Below, piece by piece: positions 36,788-45,839 of a DNA stretch of 64,000 nt. The notes beneath the pieces were generated by a model, which saw only the letters and a program-made list of their open reading frames with translations, was not told the origin of the DNA and did no database searches. Numbering within the stretch: position 1 is the first letter of the stretch; every line of letters starts with the position of its first letter. The translations under genes and the position numbers were made by a program. This stretch comes from JALHMQ01 sp037441125 (GTDB lineage Bacteria > Pseudomonadota > Gammaproteobacteria > Burkholderiales > Burkholderiaceae_F): positions 1-64,000 of the forward strand of contig JBBIST010000003.1 in the NCBI GenBank assembly GCA_037441125.1, in the 5' to 3' direction.

Positions 36788-37392
36788 GATGTCCCTCTCT
36801 GCCTTTCGCAGCCGCCCGGCGCGCCGCGCACGCCGCAGAACTCGAGCACTTCGTCCAGATGGTTCTCGAAGTCGCTTAGCTGATGATCCGAACCGTCGAT
36901 CAGCCGCTGCCGGCAGCCGGCGTACCTGGCGATCATCGTCCGATAGTCGATCAGTTCGTCGCCGCTGGCCGCCAGCAGCAGGTAGCGCTCGGGCCGCGTG
37001 ATGCGCGGCGTGTCGATCGCGCGCAGCTCGTCCAGATATTCGGGCCGCATGTCGATGCTCTCCTGCGAGTGGAACACCGGCTGGCGGCCGAGATGCAGCT
37101 TCAGATCCTCGTAGGGCGCGATCGCCGGGTTCAGCAGCACGGCGCGGCAGCCGAGTCGCTCGGCGATCCAGGTCGCGTAGTAGCCGCCGAGCGACGAACC
37201 GATCAGCGCCAGCCGCGCCGGGTCGTCCAGGCGCGCCGTGGCCAGCGCCAGCTCGACCGCGCGCCGCGGCGACGCCGGCAGTTGCGGGCACAGGTAGTCG
37301 TCGGCCAGGCCGCGCGCGGCCAACGCCGAGAGGATCTGCTGCGCCTTGCGCGAAGCCGGCGACGAGCGAAAGCCGTGCAGGTACAGGATCAT
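36778..37392 (-). CDS. YqiA/YcfP-family alpha/beta hydrolase
   Basis: This 204-aa protein begins MILYLHGFRSSPASRKAQQ and has the nucleophile elbow LIGSSLGGYYATWIAE (GxSxG), LLNPAIAPYEDL, and the acid/base residues in ASGDELIDYR and DGSDHQLSDFENH. These match YqiA, a small esterase of uncertain physiological substrate. It starts 18 bases after the mpl stop and overlaps the SDR gene, forming an mpl-yqiA-SDR-ybaK run. Confidence 0.9.
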   Translation of the reverse strand: MILYLHGFRSSPASRKAQQILSALAARGLADDYLCPQLPASPRRAVELALATARLDDPARLALIGSSLGGYYATWIAERLGCRAVLLNPAIAPYEDLKLHLGRQPVFHSQESIDMRPEYLDELRAIDTPRITRPERYLLLAASGDELIDYRTMIARYAGCRQRLIDGSDHQLSDFENHLDEVLEFCGVRGAPGGCERQRGTSCD

Positions 37393-37409
37393 CGTTGCGC
37401 AGCAGTCGT

Positions 37410-38789
37410 TCAGGCCGGCAGTGCTGCCGCCGCCAGCGCGTCGAGCAAGCGGCCGTGCACGCCGCCGAAGGCGCCGTTGCTCATCACCAGCACGTGATCG
37501 CCGGCGCGTGCCTCGGCCGCGACCGCGGTCACCAGGCGGTCGATCTCGTGCAAGCTGCGCGCCTTGGCGCCGAGCGGCGCCAGCGCCTGCGCCGGATCCC
37601 AGCCGAGCGCATCCTTGCCGGCGCGCGCGCCGTAGCAGAACACGAGATCGGCGTCGGCGAGTGCGGCCGGCAGCGCCTCATTCATGGCGCCGAGCTTCAT
37701 CGTGTTCGAGCGCGGCTCGAGCACGGCGAGGATGCGTGCGCCGCCGACGCGCCGGCGCAGCCCGGCCAGCGTCTGCGCGATCGCGGTCGGGTGGTGGGCG
37801 AAGTCGTCGTAGACGGTGACGCCGGCGCGCACGCCGCGCAGCTCGAGCCGCCGCTTGACGCCGGCGAAGCGCTCGAGCGCCTCGATCGCCAGCGCCGGCG
37901 CAACGCCCGCGTGCCGGGCCGCGGCGATCGCCGCCAGCGCGTTGCTGCGGTTGTGGCTGCCGGCCAGAGGCAGGCGCAGCCGGCCGTAGCGCTCGCCGCC
38001 GCAGACCACGTCGAAGGCGTGCTCGGCACTCTCGCGCACCGCCTCGGCATGCCAGCCGAGATCGCTGTCGAAGGCCTCGACCTGCGACCAGCAGCCGCGC
38101 GCCAGCACGCGCGCCAGCGCCGCATCGGCGCCGTTGACGATCAGGAGCCCGCTCGCCGGCACGCAGCGCACGAGATGGTGGAACTGGGTCTCGATCGCCG
38201 CCAGGTCGGCAAAGATGTCGGCGTGATCGAACTCGAGGTTGTTGAGAATCGCGGTGCGCGGAAAGTAGTGGACGAACTTGCTGCGCTTGTCGAAGAAGGC
38301 GGTGTCGTACTCGTCGGCCTCGATCACGAAGAACTCGCCGCCGGCGCAAGCCGAGACGCCGAAATTCTGCGGCACGCCGCCGATCAGGAAGCCCGGTGCG
38401 AGGCCGGCGTGCTCGAGGATCGTCGCCAGCATCGCGCTGGTGGTGGTCTTGCCGTGGGTACCGGCCACCGCCAGCACCCGCTTGCCGCGCAGCAGGTGCT
38501 TGCCCAACCACTGCGGGCCGGAGGTGAACGGAAGCGCCGCTTCGAGGATCGCCTCCATCAGCGGGTTGCCGCGCGCCACCACGTTGCCGACGATGAAGAG
38601 ATCCGGCGCCAGTGCGATCTGGTCGGCGCCGAAGCCCTCGATCGGCTCGATCCCGGCCGCCGCCAGTTGCTCCGACATCGGCGGATACAGGTTCGCGTCG
38701 CAGCCGCTGACCCGATGGCCGGCCGCCAGCGCCAGTTGCGCCAGGCCGCCCATGAAGGTGCCGCCGATGCCGAGAATGTGGAGGTGCAA
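37410..38789 (-). CDS. mpl: Mpl, murein peptide ligase
   Basis: Mpl (459 aa) reattaches recycled L-Ala-gamma-D-Glu-meso-DAP to UDP-MurNAc. It is a Mur ligase with LHILGIGGTFMGGLAQLALA at the N-terminus, ANLYPPMSEQL (typical of Mpl rather than MurC), the P-loop AGTHGKTTTSAMLA near 112 and YDDFAHHPTAI near 318. The start is TTG 38789 since the family begins at this point. AmpD and two lytic transglycosylases elsewhere in the window belong to the same peptidoglycan recycling route. Confidence 0.95.
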   Translation of the reverse strand: MHLHILGIGGTFMGGLAQLALAAGHRVSGCDANLYPPMSEQLAAAGIEPIEGFGADQIALAPDLFIVGNVVARGNPLMEAILEAALPFTSGPQWLGKHLLRGKRVLAVAGTHGKTTTSAMLATILEHAGLAPGFLIGGVPQNFGVSACAGGEFFVIEADEYDTAFFDKRSKFVHYFPRTAILNNLEFDHADIFADLAAIETQFHHLVRCVPASGLLIVNGADAALARVLARGCWSQVEAFDSDLGWHAEAVRESAEHAFDVVCGGERYGRLRLPLAGSHNRSNALAAIAAARHAGVAPALAIEALERFAGVKRRLELRGVRAGVTVYDDFAHHPTAIAQTLAGLRRRVGGARILAVLEPRSNTMKLGAMNEALPAALADADLVFCYGARAGKDALGWDPAQALAPLGAKARSLHEIDRLVTAVAAEARAGDHVLVMSNGAFGGVHGRLLDALAAAALPA

Positions 38790-38982
38790 GGGTTTCCTGC
38801 TGCCGTGTCGCGCCAGCCAACGCCGAACGACGGCGCGCTGGCGCAGTGCAAAACCGCGCGATTCTAGGGAAACACATGGGACAGCGTCGGCAAGCCCGAC
38901 GGCGTCGGATCGCTACACTCGCGTCCCCCTGTGTGGCAGCGCGCACCGCGCACCCGATGCGATGCGCCCCGCGCCTGTCTCG

Positions 38983-39633
38983 ATGCCCGCCGACCCGCGC
39001 AACGATCCGCGCAGCGAAATCGCCGCCACTGCCGCCCGGCTGATCGCCGAAGAAGGCCTCGACTACGCGCGCGCCAAGCGCAAGGCGGCGCAGGCCCTGC
39101 TCGGCGCGGGCACGCGCTGCAGCCTGCCGGACAACGAGTCGGTCGAGCGCGAGCTGCGCCGCTATCTGACGACCTTCGAGGGCGATGACCTGCGCCGGCG
39201 GCTGGCGGCGCTGCGCGCGCTGGCGCTCGAGCTGATGGCGCGCCTTGAACGTTTCGATCCGTACCTGGTCGGCGCCGTGCTCAACGGCACCGCCACCGCG
39301 CACAGCGACATCCAGTTGCACCTGTACACCGACAGCGCCAAGGAGGTCGAGCTCTTTCTGCTCGACGCCGGCATCGACTTCGAGGCCGATCCGGCGCTGC
39401 CCCACCGCGATCCGGCCGGGCCGGTCGAGGAACTGCGCTTCGTGCTGCCGGCGCGCTCGCCGGCGCTTCCGGCGCGGGTCGGCGTCGTGCTGTCGGTGCA
39501 CGATACCGACGCGATCCGCGTCGCGCCCAGGTTGCGGTCGAGCGACCCGGCGCTGCACCCGGTCGAGGCAAGCGGCCGGGCGGCAGCGCAGGCCCTGCGC
39601 CGCCTGGTCGAGCACGCGGAGCGCTCAACGTGA
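38983..39633 (+). CDS. Conserved uncharacterised protein, nucleotidyltransferase-like
   Basis: This 216-aa soluble protein has an N-terminal helical part (EIAATAARLIAEEGLDYARAK) and a central LVGAVLNGTATAHSDIQLHL segment. The latter has the look of a minimal nucleotidyltransferase palm, with an aspartate after the GT..HSDI motif. No catalytic triad can be confirmed. It is divergent from mpl, and its stop overlaps the GTG of the TlpA gene (GTGA). ATG codons at 38956 and 38962 are in frame too and none has a strong ribosome site. Function is unknown. Confidence 0.75.
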   Translation: MPADPRNDPRSEIAATAARLIAEEGLDYARAKRKAAQALLGAGTRCSLPDNESVERELRRYLTTFEGDDLRRRLAALRALALELMARLERFDPYLVGAVLNGTATAHSDIQLHLYTDSAKEVELFLLDAGIDFEADPALPHRDPAGPVEELRFVLPARSPALPARVGVVLSVHDTDAIRVAPRLRSSDPALHPVEASGRAAAQALRRLVEHAERST

Positions 39634-40160
39634 TCCGCCGCCAGTGGCTGCTGGTTGCGGCGGCCGGGCTGGGTGCAGCCGGGCTCGGCGCCTGGTTTTC
39701 CGCGCAGCGGCTGGCGCCGGCGCCAGCCGCTGACGATGCCGCCGCGCGGCTGTTCGCTTCGACCTTTCCGGACGCCGATGGCACGGAGCAGCCGCTGGCT
39801 CAGTGGCGCGGCCAGTTGCTGGTGGTCAACTTCTGGGCCACCTGGTGCCCGCCGTGCGTCGAAGAGATGCCCGACCTGCAGCGAGTGCGCGACGAGTATC
39901 GGGAGCGCGGTGTCGAGATCATCGGCCTCGGCATCGACCAGGCCGACCGGATACGCGACTTTCGCGATCGCAAGCAGTTGCGGCTGCCGCTGCTCGTCGC
40001 GGGGGCGGCCGGCTCAGAACTCGGGCGGGCCCTGGGCAACCTCGCCGGAGCGCTTCCCTATACTGTCCTCATCGACCGTCAGGGCCGAGTCGTGCAGCGC
40101 AAGCTGGGCCAGATCAAGCCGGCCGAACTGCGGGCGTGGTTAGATGCGCAACTGCGTTGA
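39630..40160 (+). CDS. TlpA/ResA-like thioredoxin, membrane-anchored
   Basis: The 176-aa protein has an N-terminal hydrophobic anchor (LLVAAAGLGAAGLGAWFSA) with a preceding Arg-Arg, and a thioredoxin fold with NFWATWCPPCVEEMPDL (CxxC near residue 74). GVEIIGLGIDQADRIRDF and the cis-Pro region GALPYTVLIDRQGRV follow. It would reduce disulfides in the periplasm, for example during cytochrome c maturation. GTG 39630 overlaps the preceding stop. Confidence 0.92.
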   Translation: MIRRQWLLVAAAGLGAAGLGAWFSAQRLAPAPAADDAAARLFASTFPDADGTEQPLAQWRGQLLVVNFWATWCPPCVEEMPDLQRVRDEYRERGVEIIGLGIDQADRIRDFRDRKQLRLPLLVAGAAGSELGRALGNLAGALPYTVLIDRQGRVVQRKLGQIKPAELRAWLDAQLR

Positions 40161-40324
40161 GTTCCTTGTTGCCGGCACAGTCGGCTGGACAACTTGGCCA
40201 ACGCGCTTCACAATCCCGCGCTTCGCATCTCTTTTCAGTTCTTCCGGCGTTAATTGACACGTAATTCGCTCTTCGGCTGCGACCGAAGCGCCTGAATCGG
40301 ACGCCGCAGCAAGAACGCCAACGC
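40161..40324 (+). promoter_or_regulatory. Gap upstream of aroQ with a -35-like box and hairpin
   Basis: This 164-base gap is less GC-rich than its flanks. TTGACA at 40254-40259 is a perfect -35, but no good -10 lies 16-18 bases downstream. A CTTCGG/CCGAAG hairpin occupies 40271-40288. It may hold the promoter for aroQ-accB-accC. Confidence 0.35.
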
Positions 40325-40768
40325 ATGCCCAAGCGCATTCTGGTCGTCCACGGACCGAATCTGAATCTGCTCGGCACGCGCGAGCCGCAGATCTACGGAT
40401 CCCAGAGCCTGGCGGACATCGAACGCTCGCTGGCGGCGCTCGCCGCCGAGCGCGGGATCGGGATCGACTTCTTCCAGAGCAACCACGAGGGCGCGCTCGT
40501 CGACCGGATCCACGCGGCACGAACCGACGGCACCGACTTCATCATCATCAACGCCGGCGCCCTGACCCACACGAGCATCGCGCTGCGTGACGCGCTGGCA
40601 GCGGTCGCCATCGCCTTCATCGAGGTGCATCTGTCCAACGTGCACCGGCGCGAGAGCTTCCGGCACCACTCGTACCTGAGTGACCTTGCGGTCGGATCGA
40701 TCGTCGGACTTGGACCGGCCGGATACCGCTTCGCGCTCGACTACGCGTCGACCGCCGCGGCCGCCTAG
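40325..40768 (+). CDS. aroQ: AroQ, type II 3-dehydroquinate dehydratase
   Basis: AroQ (147 aa) forms 3-dehydroshikimate by trans elimination. ILVVHGPNLNLLGTREPQIYG carries the N-terminal signature; the active-site lid with catalytic Tyr is REPQIYG. FFQSNHEGALVDRIH, INAGALTHTSIALRDAL and IEVHLSNVHRRESFRHHSYLS (catalytic His) follow. The aroQ-accB-accC order is a hallmark of many proteobacteria. Confidence 0.97.
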   Translation: MPKRILVVHGPNLNLLGTREPQIYGSQSLADIERSLAALAAERGIGIDFFQSNHEGALVDRIHAARTDGTDFIIINAGALTHTSIALRDALAAVAIAFIEVHLSNVHRRESFRHHSYLSDLAVGSIVGLGPAGYRFALDYASTAAAA

Positions 40769-40793
40769 CAGCGGGCCGCGAAAGGAACCGCCG

Positions 40794-41276
40794 ATGGACT
40801 TGCGCAAGCTCAAGACGCTGATCGACCTGGTGGCCGAGTCGGGCATTGCCGAAATCGAGGTCACCGAGGGCGAAGACAAGGTCCGGATCGTCAAGTACGG
40901 GCCGGTGGCGCCGCCGGTGGCGGTGGCGCCGCCCACTTATTACGCGCCGCCCGCGCCGGTTGCGGGCGCTGCGCCAGCCGCCGCCGCGCCGACACCGCCG
41001 GCGCCCGCAGCCGCGGCGCCCGCGGCGCCGGAGGAGCCGCAGGGTACGGTCGTGAAGTCACCGATGGTGGGCACTTTCTATCGCTCGCCGAGCCCCGGCG
41101 CCAAGTCCTTCGTCGAGCTGGGCCAGACGGTCAAGGTGGGCGAAACGCTGTGCATCATCGAAGCGATGAAACTGCTCAACGAGATCGAGGCCGAGGTCGG
41201 AGGCGAGATCAAGGAGATCCTGGCCGAGAACGGGCAGGCGGTCGAGTACGGCCAACCTCTGTTCGTGATCGGCTAG
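40794..41276 (+). CDS. accB: AccB, biotin carboxyl carrier protein
   Basis: AccB (160 aa) carries biotin between the two half reactions of acetyl-CoA carboxylase. The N-terminal region (DLRKLKTLIDLVAESGIAEI) and an alanine/proline-rich linker (residues 45-82) precede the biotinyl domain (VKSPMVGTFYRSPSPGAKSF). Its modified lysine is in CIIEAMKLLNEIEAEV. AAAGGA lies seven bases before ATG 40794. accC follows after 97 bases. Confidence 0.97.
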   Translation: MDLRKLKTLIDLVAESGIAEIEVTEGEDKVRIVKYGPVAPPVAVAPPTYYAPPAPVAGAAPAAAAPTPPAPAAAAPAAPEEPQGTVVKSPMVGTFYRSPSPGAKSFVELGQTVKVGETLCIIEAMKLLNEIEAEVGGEIKEILAENGQAVEYGQPLFVIG

Positions 41277-41373
41277 TGGCACGCGCCCGAAGGACCAACG
41301 TGCGCGCAGTGCAGACCGGGTCGCGCCGCGCCGACCTTAGTCCCTTCGCCGGCGATTGAGCCGCGGGTACCCA

Positions 41374-42729
41374 ATGTTCGGAAAAGTCCTGATCGCAAAC
41401 CGCGGCGAGATCGCCCTGCGCATCCAGCGCGCCTGCCGCGAGATGGGCATCCGCACCGTGGTCGTGCACTCGACCGCCGACAACGAAGCCAAGTACGTGA
41501 AGCTGGCCGACGAGTCGGTGTGCATCGGGCCGCCGCCGTCGAAGGACAGCTACCTCAACATCCCGGCGATCATCAGCGCCGCCGAGGTGACCGACGCCGA
41601 GGCGATCCACCCCGGCTACGGCTTCCTGTCCGAGAACGCCGACTTCGCCGAGCGGGTCGAGAAGTCGGGCTTCGTGTTCATCGGCCCGCGCCCGGAGTCG
41701 ATCCGGCTGATGGGCGACAAGGTCAGCGCCAAGCGGGCGATGATCGCCGCCGGCGTGCCCTGCGTGCCGGGCTCGGAGGGCGCGCTGCCCGAGGATCCGC
41801 GCGAGATCGTGAAAATGGCGCGCGCCACCGGCTACCCGGTGATCATCAAGGCCGCCGGCGGCGGCGGCGGGCGCGGCATGCGCGTCGTGCATACCGAGGC
41901 GGCGTTGATCAACGCCGTGAACATGACGCGCCAGGAGGCGCAGACGGCGTTCGGCAACCCGGCTGTCTACCTGGAGAAGTTCCTCGAAAACCCGCGCCAC
42001 ATCGAGATCCAGGTGCTCGCCGACCAGCACCGCAACGCGCTCTGGCTGGGCGAGCGCGACTGCTCGATGCAGCGACGCCACCAGAAGATCATCGAGGAAG
42101 CGCCGGCGCCCGGCATTGCGCGCCGGCTGATCGAGCGCATCGGCGACCGCTGCGCCGACGCCTGCCGCAAGATCGGCTACCGCGGCGCCGGCACCTTCGA
42201 GTTCCTGTTCGAGAACAATGAGTTCTACTTTATCGAGATGAACACGCGGGTGCAGGTCGAGCATCCGGTGACCGAGATGGTGACCGGCATCGACATCGTG
42301 CAGCAGCAGATCCGTGTCGCCGCCGGCGAGAAGCTTGCCCTGCGCCAGCGCGACATCCAGATGCGCGGCGCCGCGATCGAGTGCCGGATCAATGCCGAGG
42401 ACCCGTTCAAGTTCACCCCCAGCCCGGGCCGGATCAGCGCCTGGCACACGCCGGGCGGGCCCGGCGTGCGGGTCGATTCGCATGCCTATGCCGGCTACTT
42501 CGTGCCGCCGTACTACGACAGCATGATCGGCAAGCTGATCTGCTACGGCGACACGCGCGCGCAGGCGCTGGCGCGCATGCGCATCGCGCTTTCGGAGATG
42601 GTGGTCGAGGGCATCCAGACCAATGTCGCCCTGCACCGCGACCTGATGACCGACGAGAAGTTCATTCTCGGCGGCACGAGCATTCATTACCTGGAAAAGA
42701 GGCTGGCCGCGAGGCAGCCGCCGGGATGA
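41374..42729 (+). CDS. accC: AccC, biotin carboxylase subunit of acetyl-CoA carboxylase
   Basis: AccC (451 aa) carboxylates the biotin on AccB with ATP and bicarbonate. The start is ATG 41374, giving MFGKVLIANRGEIALRI, the exact family beginning. IHPGYGFLSENADFAE, the glycine-rich ATP-grasp loop KAAGGGGGRGMRVV, ERDCSMQRRHQKIIEEAP and EMNTRVQVEHPVTEMVTG are all intact. The prmA gene begins 13 bases after its stop. Confidence 0.98.
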   Translation: MFGKVLIANRGEIALRIQRACREMGIRTVVVHSTADNEAKYVKLADESVCIGPPPSKDSYLNIPAIISAAEVTDAEAIHPGYGFLSENADFAERVEKSGFVFIGPRPESIRLMGDKVSAKRAMIAAGVPCVPGSEGALPEDPREIVKMARATGYPVIIKAAGGGGGRGMRVVHTEAALINAVNMTRQEAQTAFGNPAVYLEKFLENPRHIEIQVLADQHRNALWLGERDCSMQRRHQKIIEEAPAPGIARRLIERIGDRCADACRKIGYRGAGTFEFLFENNEFYFIEMNTRVQVEHPVTEMVTGIDIVQQQIRVAAGEKLALRQRDIQMRGAAIECRINAEDPFKFTPSPGRISAWHTPGGPGVRVDSHAYAGYFVPPYYDSMIGKLICYGDTRAQALARMRIALSEMVVEGIQTNVALHRDLMTDEKFILGGTSIHYLEKRLAARQPPG

Positions 42730-42742
42730 ACGGCGCGCTGCC

Positions 42743-43675
42743 ATGCTGCGCGAGCTGACCACGATCGTCGATCAGGCGCAGGCCGAGCCGCTGTCCGATG
42801 CGCTGCTAGCTCGCGGCGCGCTCGCCGTCGGCGTCGAAGATGCGGCCACCGACGGCGCCGACGAGCAGCCTCTCTACGGCGAACCCGGCAGCGCACTCGA
42901 GCACTGCGCCTGGGCGCGCAGCCGGCTGCGGGTGCTGATCGATGCCGGCACCGACCCGCAGCAGTTGCTCGCCGCCGCCGCGTCCGCGGCGTCGCTGCCG
43001 GCGCCGTGTCTGGAGAGCGCGAGCGACGTTGCCGACGCCGACTGGGTGCGGCTGACGCAGGCGCAGTTTGCGCCGATCCGGATCAGCGATCGCCTGTGGA
43101 TCGTTCCGAGCTGGCACGCGCCACCGGATGCTGGCGCCGTCAACCTGCGGCTCGATCCGGGCGCAGCCTTCGGTACCGGATCGCACCCGACCACGCGCCT
43201 GTGCCTGGCCTGGCTCGATGCCAACGCGGTCGCCGGGCGCAGCGTGCTCGACTACGGCTGCGGCTCCGGCATCCTGGCGCTGGCGGCGGCTTTGCTCGGC
43301 GCTCGCGCCGTCACCGGCGTCGACATCGATCCTCAGGCGCTTGCTGTAGCGCGCGCCAATTCAAGCGCGAACGGCATCGCCGACGAGGTCGCTCGCTACA
43401 CTGCGCCCGAAGCGCTGCCCGATCCGAGTTCTGCAGGCGGCCGCTTCGACATCGTGCTCGCCAACATTCTCGCCAACCCGCTCAAGCTGCTGGCCCCGGC
43501 GCTGCTGGCGCGCGTCGCCCCCGGCGGCGCGCTCGTGCTGGCCGGCGTGCTCGAGCCGCAGGCCGACGAAGTGATCGCCGTCTATCGGCACGCCGATTGC
43601 GCGCTCGAACTGGCGCCCTGGCGCTGCGACGACGGTTGGGTCTGCCTCGCCGGCCGTCGCCGCGATCGCCGCTGA
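42743..43675 (+). CDS. prmA: PrmA, ribosomal protein L11 methyltransferase
   Basis: PrmA (310 aa) trimethylates ribosomal protein L11. The N-terminal substrate-recognition domain includes LSDALLARGALAVGVEDA. The C-terminal class I methyltransferase domain has the PrmA signature LRLDPGAAFGTGSHPTTRLC and motif I VLDYGCGSGILALAAALLGA. The motif IV residues are in FDIVLANILANPL. Length is near the E. coli enzyme. It lies between accC and a DUF3426 gene, a common betaproteobacterial order. Confidence 0.95.
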   Translation: MLRELTTIVDQAQAEPLSDALLARGALAVGVEDAATDGADEQPLYGEPGSALEHCAWARSRLRVLIDAGTDPQQLLAAAASAASLPAPCLESASDVADADWVRLTQAQFAPIRISDRLWIVPSWHAPPDAGAVNLRLDPGAAFGTGSHPTTRLCLAWLDANAVAGRSVLDYGCGSGILALAAALLGARAVTGVDIDPQALAVARANSSANGIADEVARYTAPEALPDPSSAGGRFDIVLANILANPLKLLAPALLARVAPGGALVLAGVLEPQADEVIAVYRHADCALELAPWRCDDGWVCLAGRRRDRR

Positions 43676-43685
43676 GGGCCGGCCG

Positions 43686-44789
43686 ATGGCGCTCGCCACG
43701 CGCTGCCCGGACTGCAAGGCGACGTTTCGGGTCGTCTCCGATCAACTGAAGTTGCGCGGCGGACTGGTCCGCTGCGGCAACTGTCGGCATGTCTTCGATG
43801 CCATCGGCAGCCTGTCCTACATCGAAGAGGCGGTGTTGAATCCACCGGTCGCCCCCACTCAGTCGCCCGCTGCACCGCTGTCCGGCGGCGCGACGCAAGC
43901 GGCGCGTGCTGGTGGCGACACCGGCGGGGCGGCCGCGTTCGAAGCGAAGGGCGCGCTGATGGCGCAACCGCACGTGCCGCCGTCGCCGCCGACGGCTGTC
44001 CCGTTGGCGGCCGCAGCGTCTGACGAAGCCGAGCCGCCGGCCCGCCCGACGATCGCCGATCCGCTCGCGGTGCCGACTCTGCTCGCGGCTCGATCGAGCG
44101 GGCAGGACGGCTCGACCGCCGCCGAGCCGCCTGCGGCCGACGGCGCCGCCGCAACGCTGCCGGCAGTGCCGCAAGCGGCCTCCGGCGCGCAACCGGCGCG
44201 CGAGCGACGCAGGAGTCGCCGCTCGGCACAGGACGCGGCGCACGCTGCCGCCGCTCCCGCCGACGACGAGATCGGCTTCCTGCGGCCGCGCCCGTCGCGG
44301 CGCGGCTTCTCGATCGTCTTCGGCGGCGGCTCGCTTTTGCTCGCATGCGCTTTCATCGTGCAACTGGCGGTCGCTTTCCGCAGCGAGCTGCTGATGCGCT
44401 GGCCTGAACTGCGGCCGCAACTGGTGGCGGTCTGCGCCGTGTACGGCTGCACGGTCGGCTGGCCGACGCGCGCTGAGGCGCTGGCCGTGGTCGGCACCGA
44501 ACTGCAGGCTGTGCCCGGGACCGAGATCCTCGAACTGACCGCGGTGATCCGCAACCGCGCCAACTTCCGCGTCGCGCTGCCGGCGGTCGAGGTCACCCTC
44601 ACCGACACCGCCAACCGCATGCTGGCGCGCAAGGTCTTCGCTCCGGTGGACATCCTGGCCTCGAGCGGAGAGCCGTCGCGGCGCATCGACGACGGCATCG
44701 GGCCCGGCAGCGACCACGTGGTGCGCGTCACCTTCGAGGCGCGTGGTCTGAGCGTCGCCGGCTTCGTCGTCTACCCCTTCTATCTCTGA
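43686..44789 (+). CDS. Zinc-ribbon and DUF3426 membrane protein
   Basis: This 367-aa protein begins with an MJ0042-type zinc ribbon (CPDC at residues 8-11 and CGNCRHVFDA). A long, low-complexity alanine/proline-rich linker (residues 45-200) follows, then a single membrane helix (FSIVFGGGSLLLACAFIVQLAV) and a C-terminal DUF3426 domain with TEILELTAVIRNRANFRVA-like sequence (GTEILELTAVIRNRANF). The ribbon would be cytoplasmic and the DUF3426 domain periplasmic. Function is unknown. It starts ten bases after prmA. Confidence 0.9.
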   Translation: MALATRCPDCKATFRVVSDQLKLRGGLVRCGNCRHVFDAIGSLSYIEEAVLNPPVAPTQSPAAPLSGGATQAARAGGDTGGAAAFEAKGALMAQPHVPPSPPTAVPLAAAASDEAEPPARPTIADPLAVPTLLAARSSGQDGSTAAEPPAADGAAATLPAVPQAASGAQPARERRRSRRSAQDAAHAAAAPADDEIGFLRPRPSRRGFSIVFGGGSLLLACAFIVQLAVAFRSELLMRWPELRPQLVAVCAVYGCTVGWPTRAEALAVVGTELQAVPGTEILELTAVIRNRANFRVALPAVEVTLTDTANRMLARKVFAPVDILASSGEPSRRIDDGIGPGSDHVVRVTFEARGLSVAGFVVYPFYL

Positions 44790-44830
44790 CCGATAACCTC
44801 TGCGCGGCCGCCCGGTCGCGATCCGACCCG

Positions 44831-45769
44831 ATGCCTTCCACGCTGATCTGCGGCTCGATCGCCTACGACTCGATCATGGTGTTCCAGGGCCGCTTCAAGG
44901 ATCACATCCTGCCCGAGCAGGTGCACATCCTGAACGTCGCCTTCCTGGTGCCCGAGCTGCGGCGCGAGTTCGGCGGCTGCGCCGGCAACATCGCCTACAA
45001 CCTGAAGCTGCTCGGCGCCAGTGCATTGCCGATGGCGACCGTCGGCGACGACGCACAGCCGTACCTGGCGCGACTCGACGCTCTCGGCATCGACCGCCGG
45101 CACGTGCGCCAGGTGGCGTCGACCTTCACGGCGCAGGCCTTCATCACCACCGATCTGGACGACAACCAGATCACCGCCTTCCATCCGGGCGCGATGACGC
45201 ACTCGCACCTGAACGCGGTGCCTGCCGACGGTTCCGTCGATCTGGGCATCGTCGCACCCGACGGCCGCGACGGCATGCTGCAGCACGCGCAGCAGTTCGC
45301 CGAGCACGGCATCGCTTTCATGTTCGACCCGGGTCAGGGCCTGCCGATGTTCGGCGCCGAGGATCTGGCCTGGTTCGTTGCCCGGGCCCATTACCTCGCC
45401 CTCAACGATTACGAGGCGCAACTGATGATGGAGAAGACTGGAACCGATCTCGCCACGCTGTCGAAGAAGGTTGCGGCGCTGATCGTTACGCGCGGCGCTC
45501 AGGGCTCGGAACTGTGGCGCAAGGGCGAAGTGACGCCGATCCCGGTCGCGCCCGCGCGCCGGGTGGTCGATCCGACCGGCTGCGGCGACGCCTACCGCGC
45601 CGGCCTGCTGTACGGACTGGCGCACGGTCTCGACTGGGAGACGACGGCACGGCTGGCCGCGGTGATGGGAAGCCTGAAGATCGAGCACGCCGGCGCCCAG
45701 AACCACGCGCCGGACCGACAGCAGATCGCCGATCGCTTCCGCGAAGGCTTCGGCTACCGCCCCTGGTAG
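44831..45769 (+). CDS. PfkB-family carbohydrate/nucleoside kinase
   Basis: The 312-aa protein is a ribokinase-like kinase close to bacterial adenosine-kinase-type members. The N-terminal STLICGSIAYDSIMVFQGRF and GGCAGNIAYNLKLLGAS are the first PfkB signature area. VVDPTGCGDAYRAGLLYGLA is the second, with the catalytic Asp. TAQAFITTDLDDNQITAFHPGA-type residues (FITTDLDDNQITAF) form the lid. Substrate cannot be fixed from sequence. The gene usually follows the DUF3426 gene in this group. Confidence 0.92.
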   Translation: MPSTLICGSIAYDSIMVFQGRFKDHILPEQVHILNVAFLVPELRREFGGCAGNIAYNLKLLGASALPMATVGDDAQPYLARLDALGIDRRHVRQVASTFTAQAFITTDLDDNQITAFHPGAMTHSHLNAVPADGSVDLGIVAPDGRDGMLQHAQQFAEHGIAFMFDPGQGLPMFGAEDLAWFVARAHYLALNDYEAQLMMEKTGTDLATLSKKVAALIVTRGAQGSELWRKGEVTPIPVAPARRVVDPTGCGDAYRAGLLYGLAHGLDWETTARLAAVMGSLKIEHAGAQNHAPDRQQIADRFREGFGYRPW

Positions 45770-45839
45770 CCTGTCCGTTGGAACGTCGGCGCCGGCGCGA
45801 TGTCGCATAGGCTCAGGGTTTGTCCGTGAGAGGATCGAG

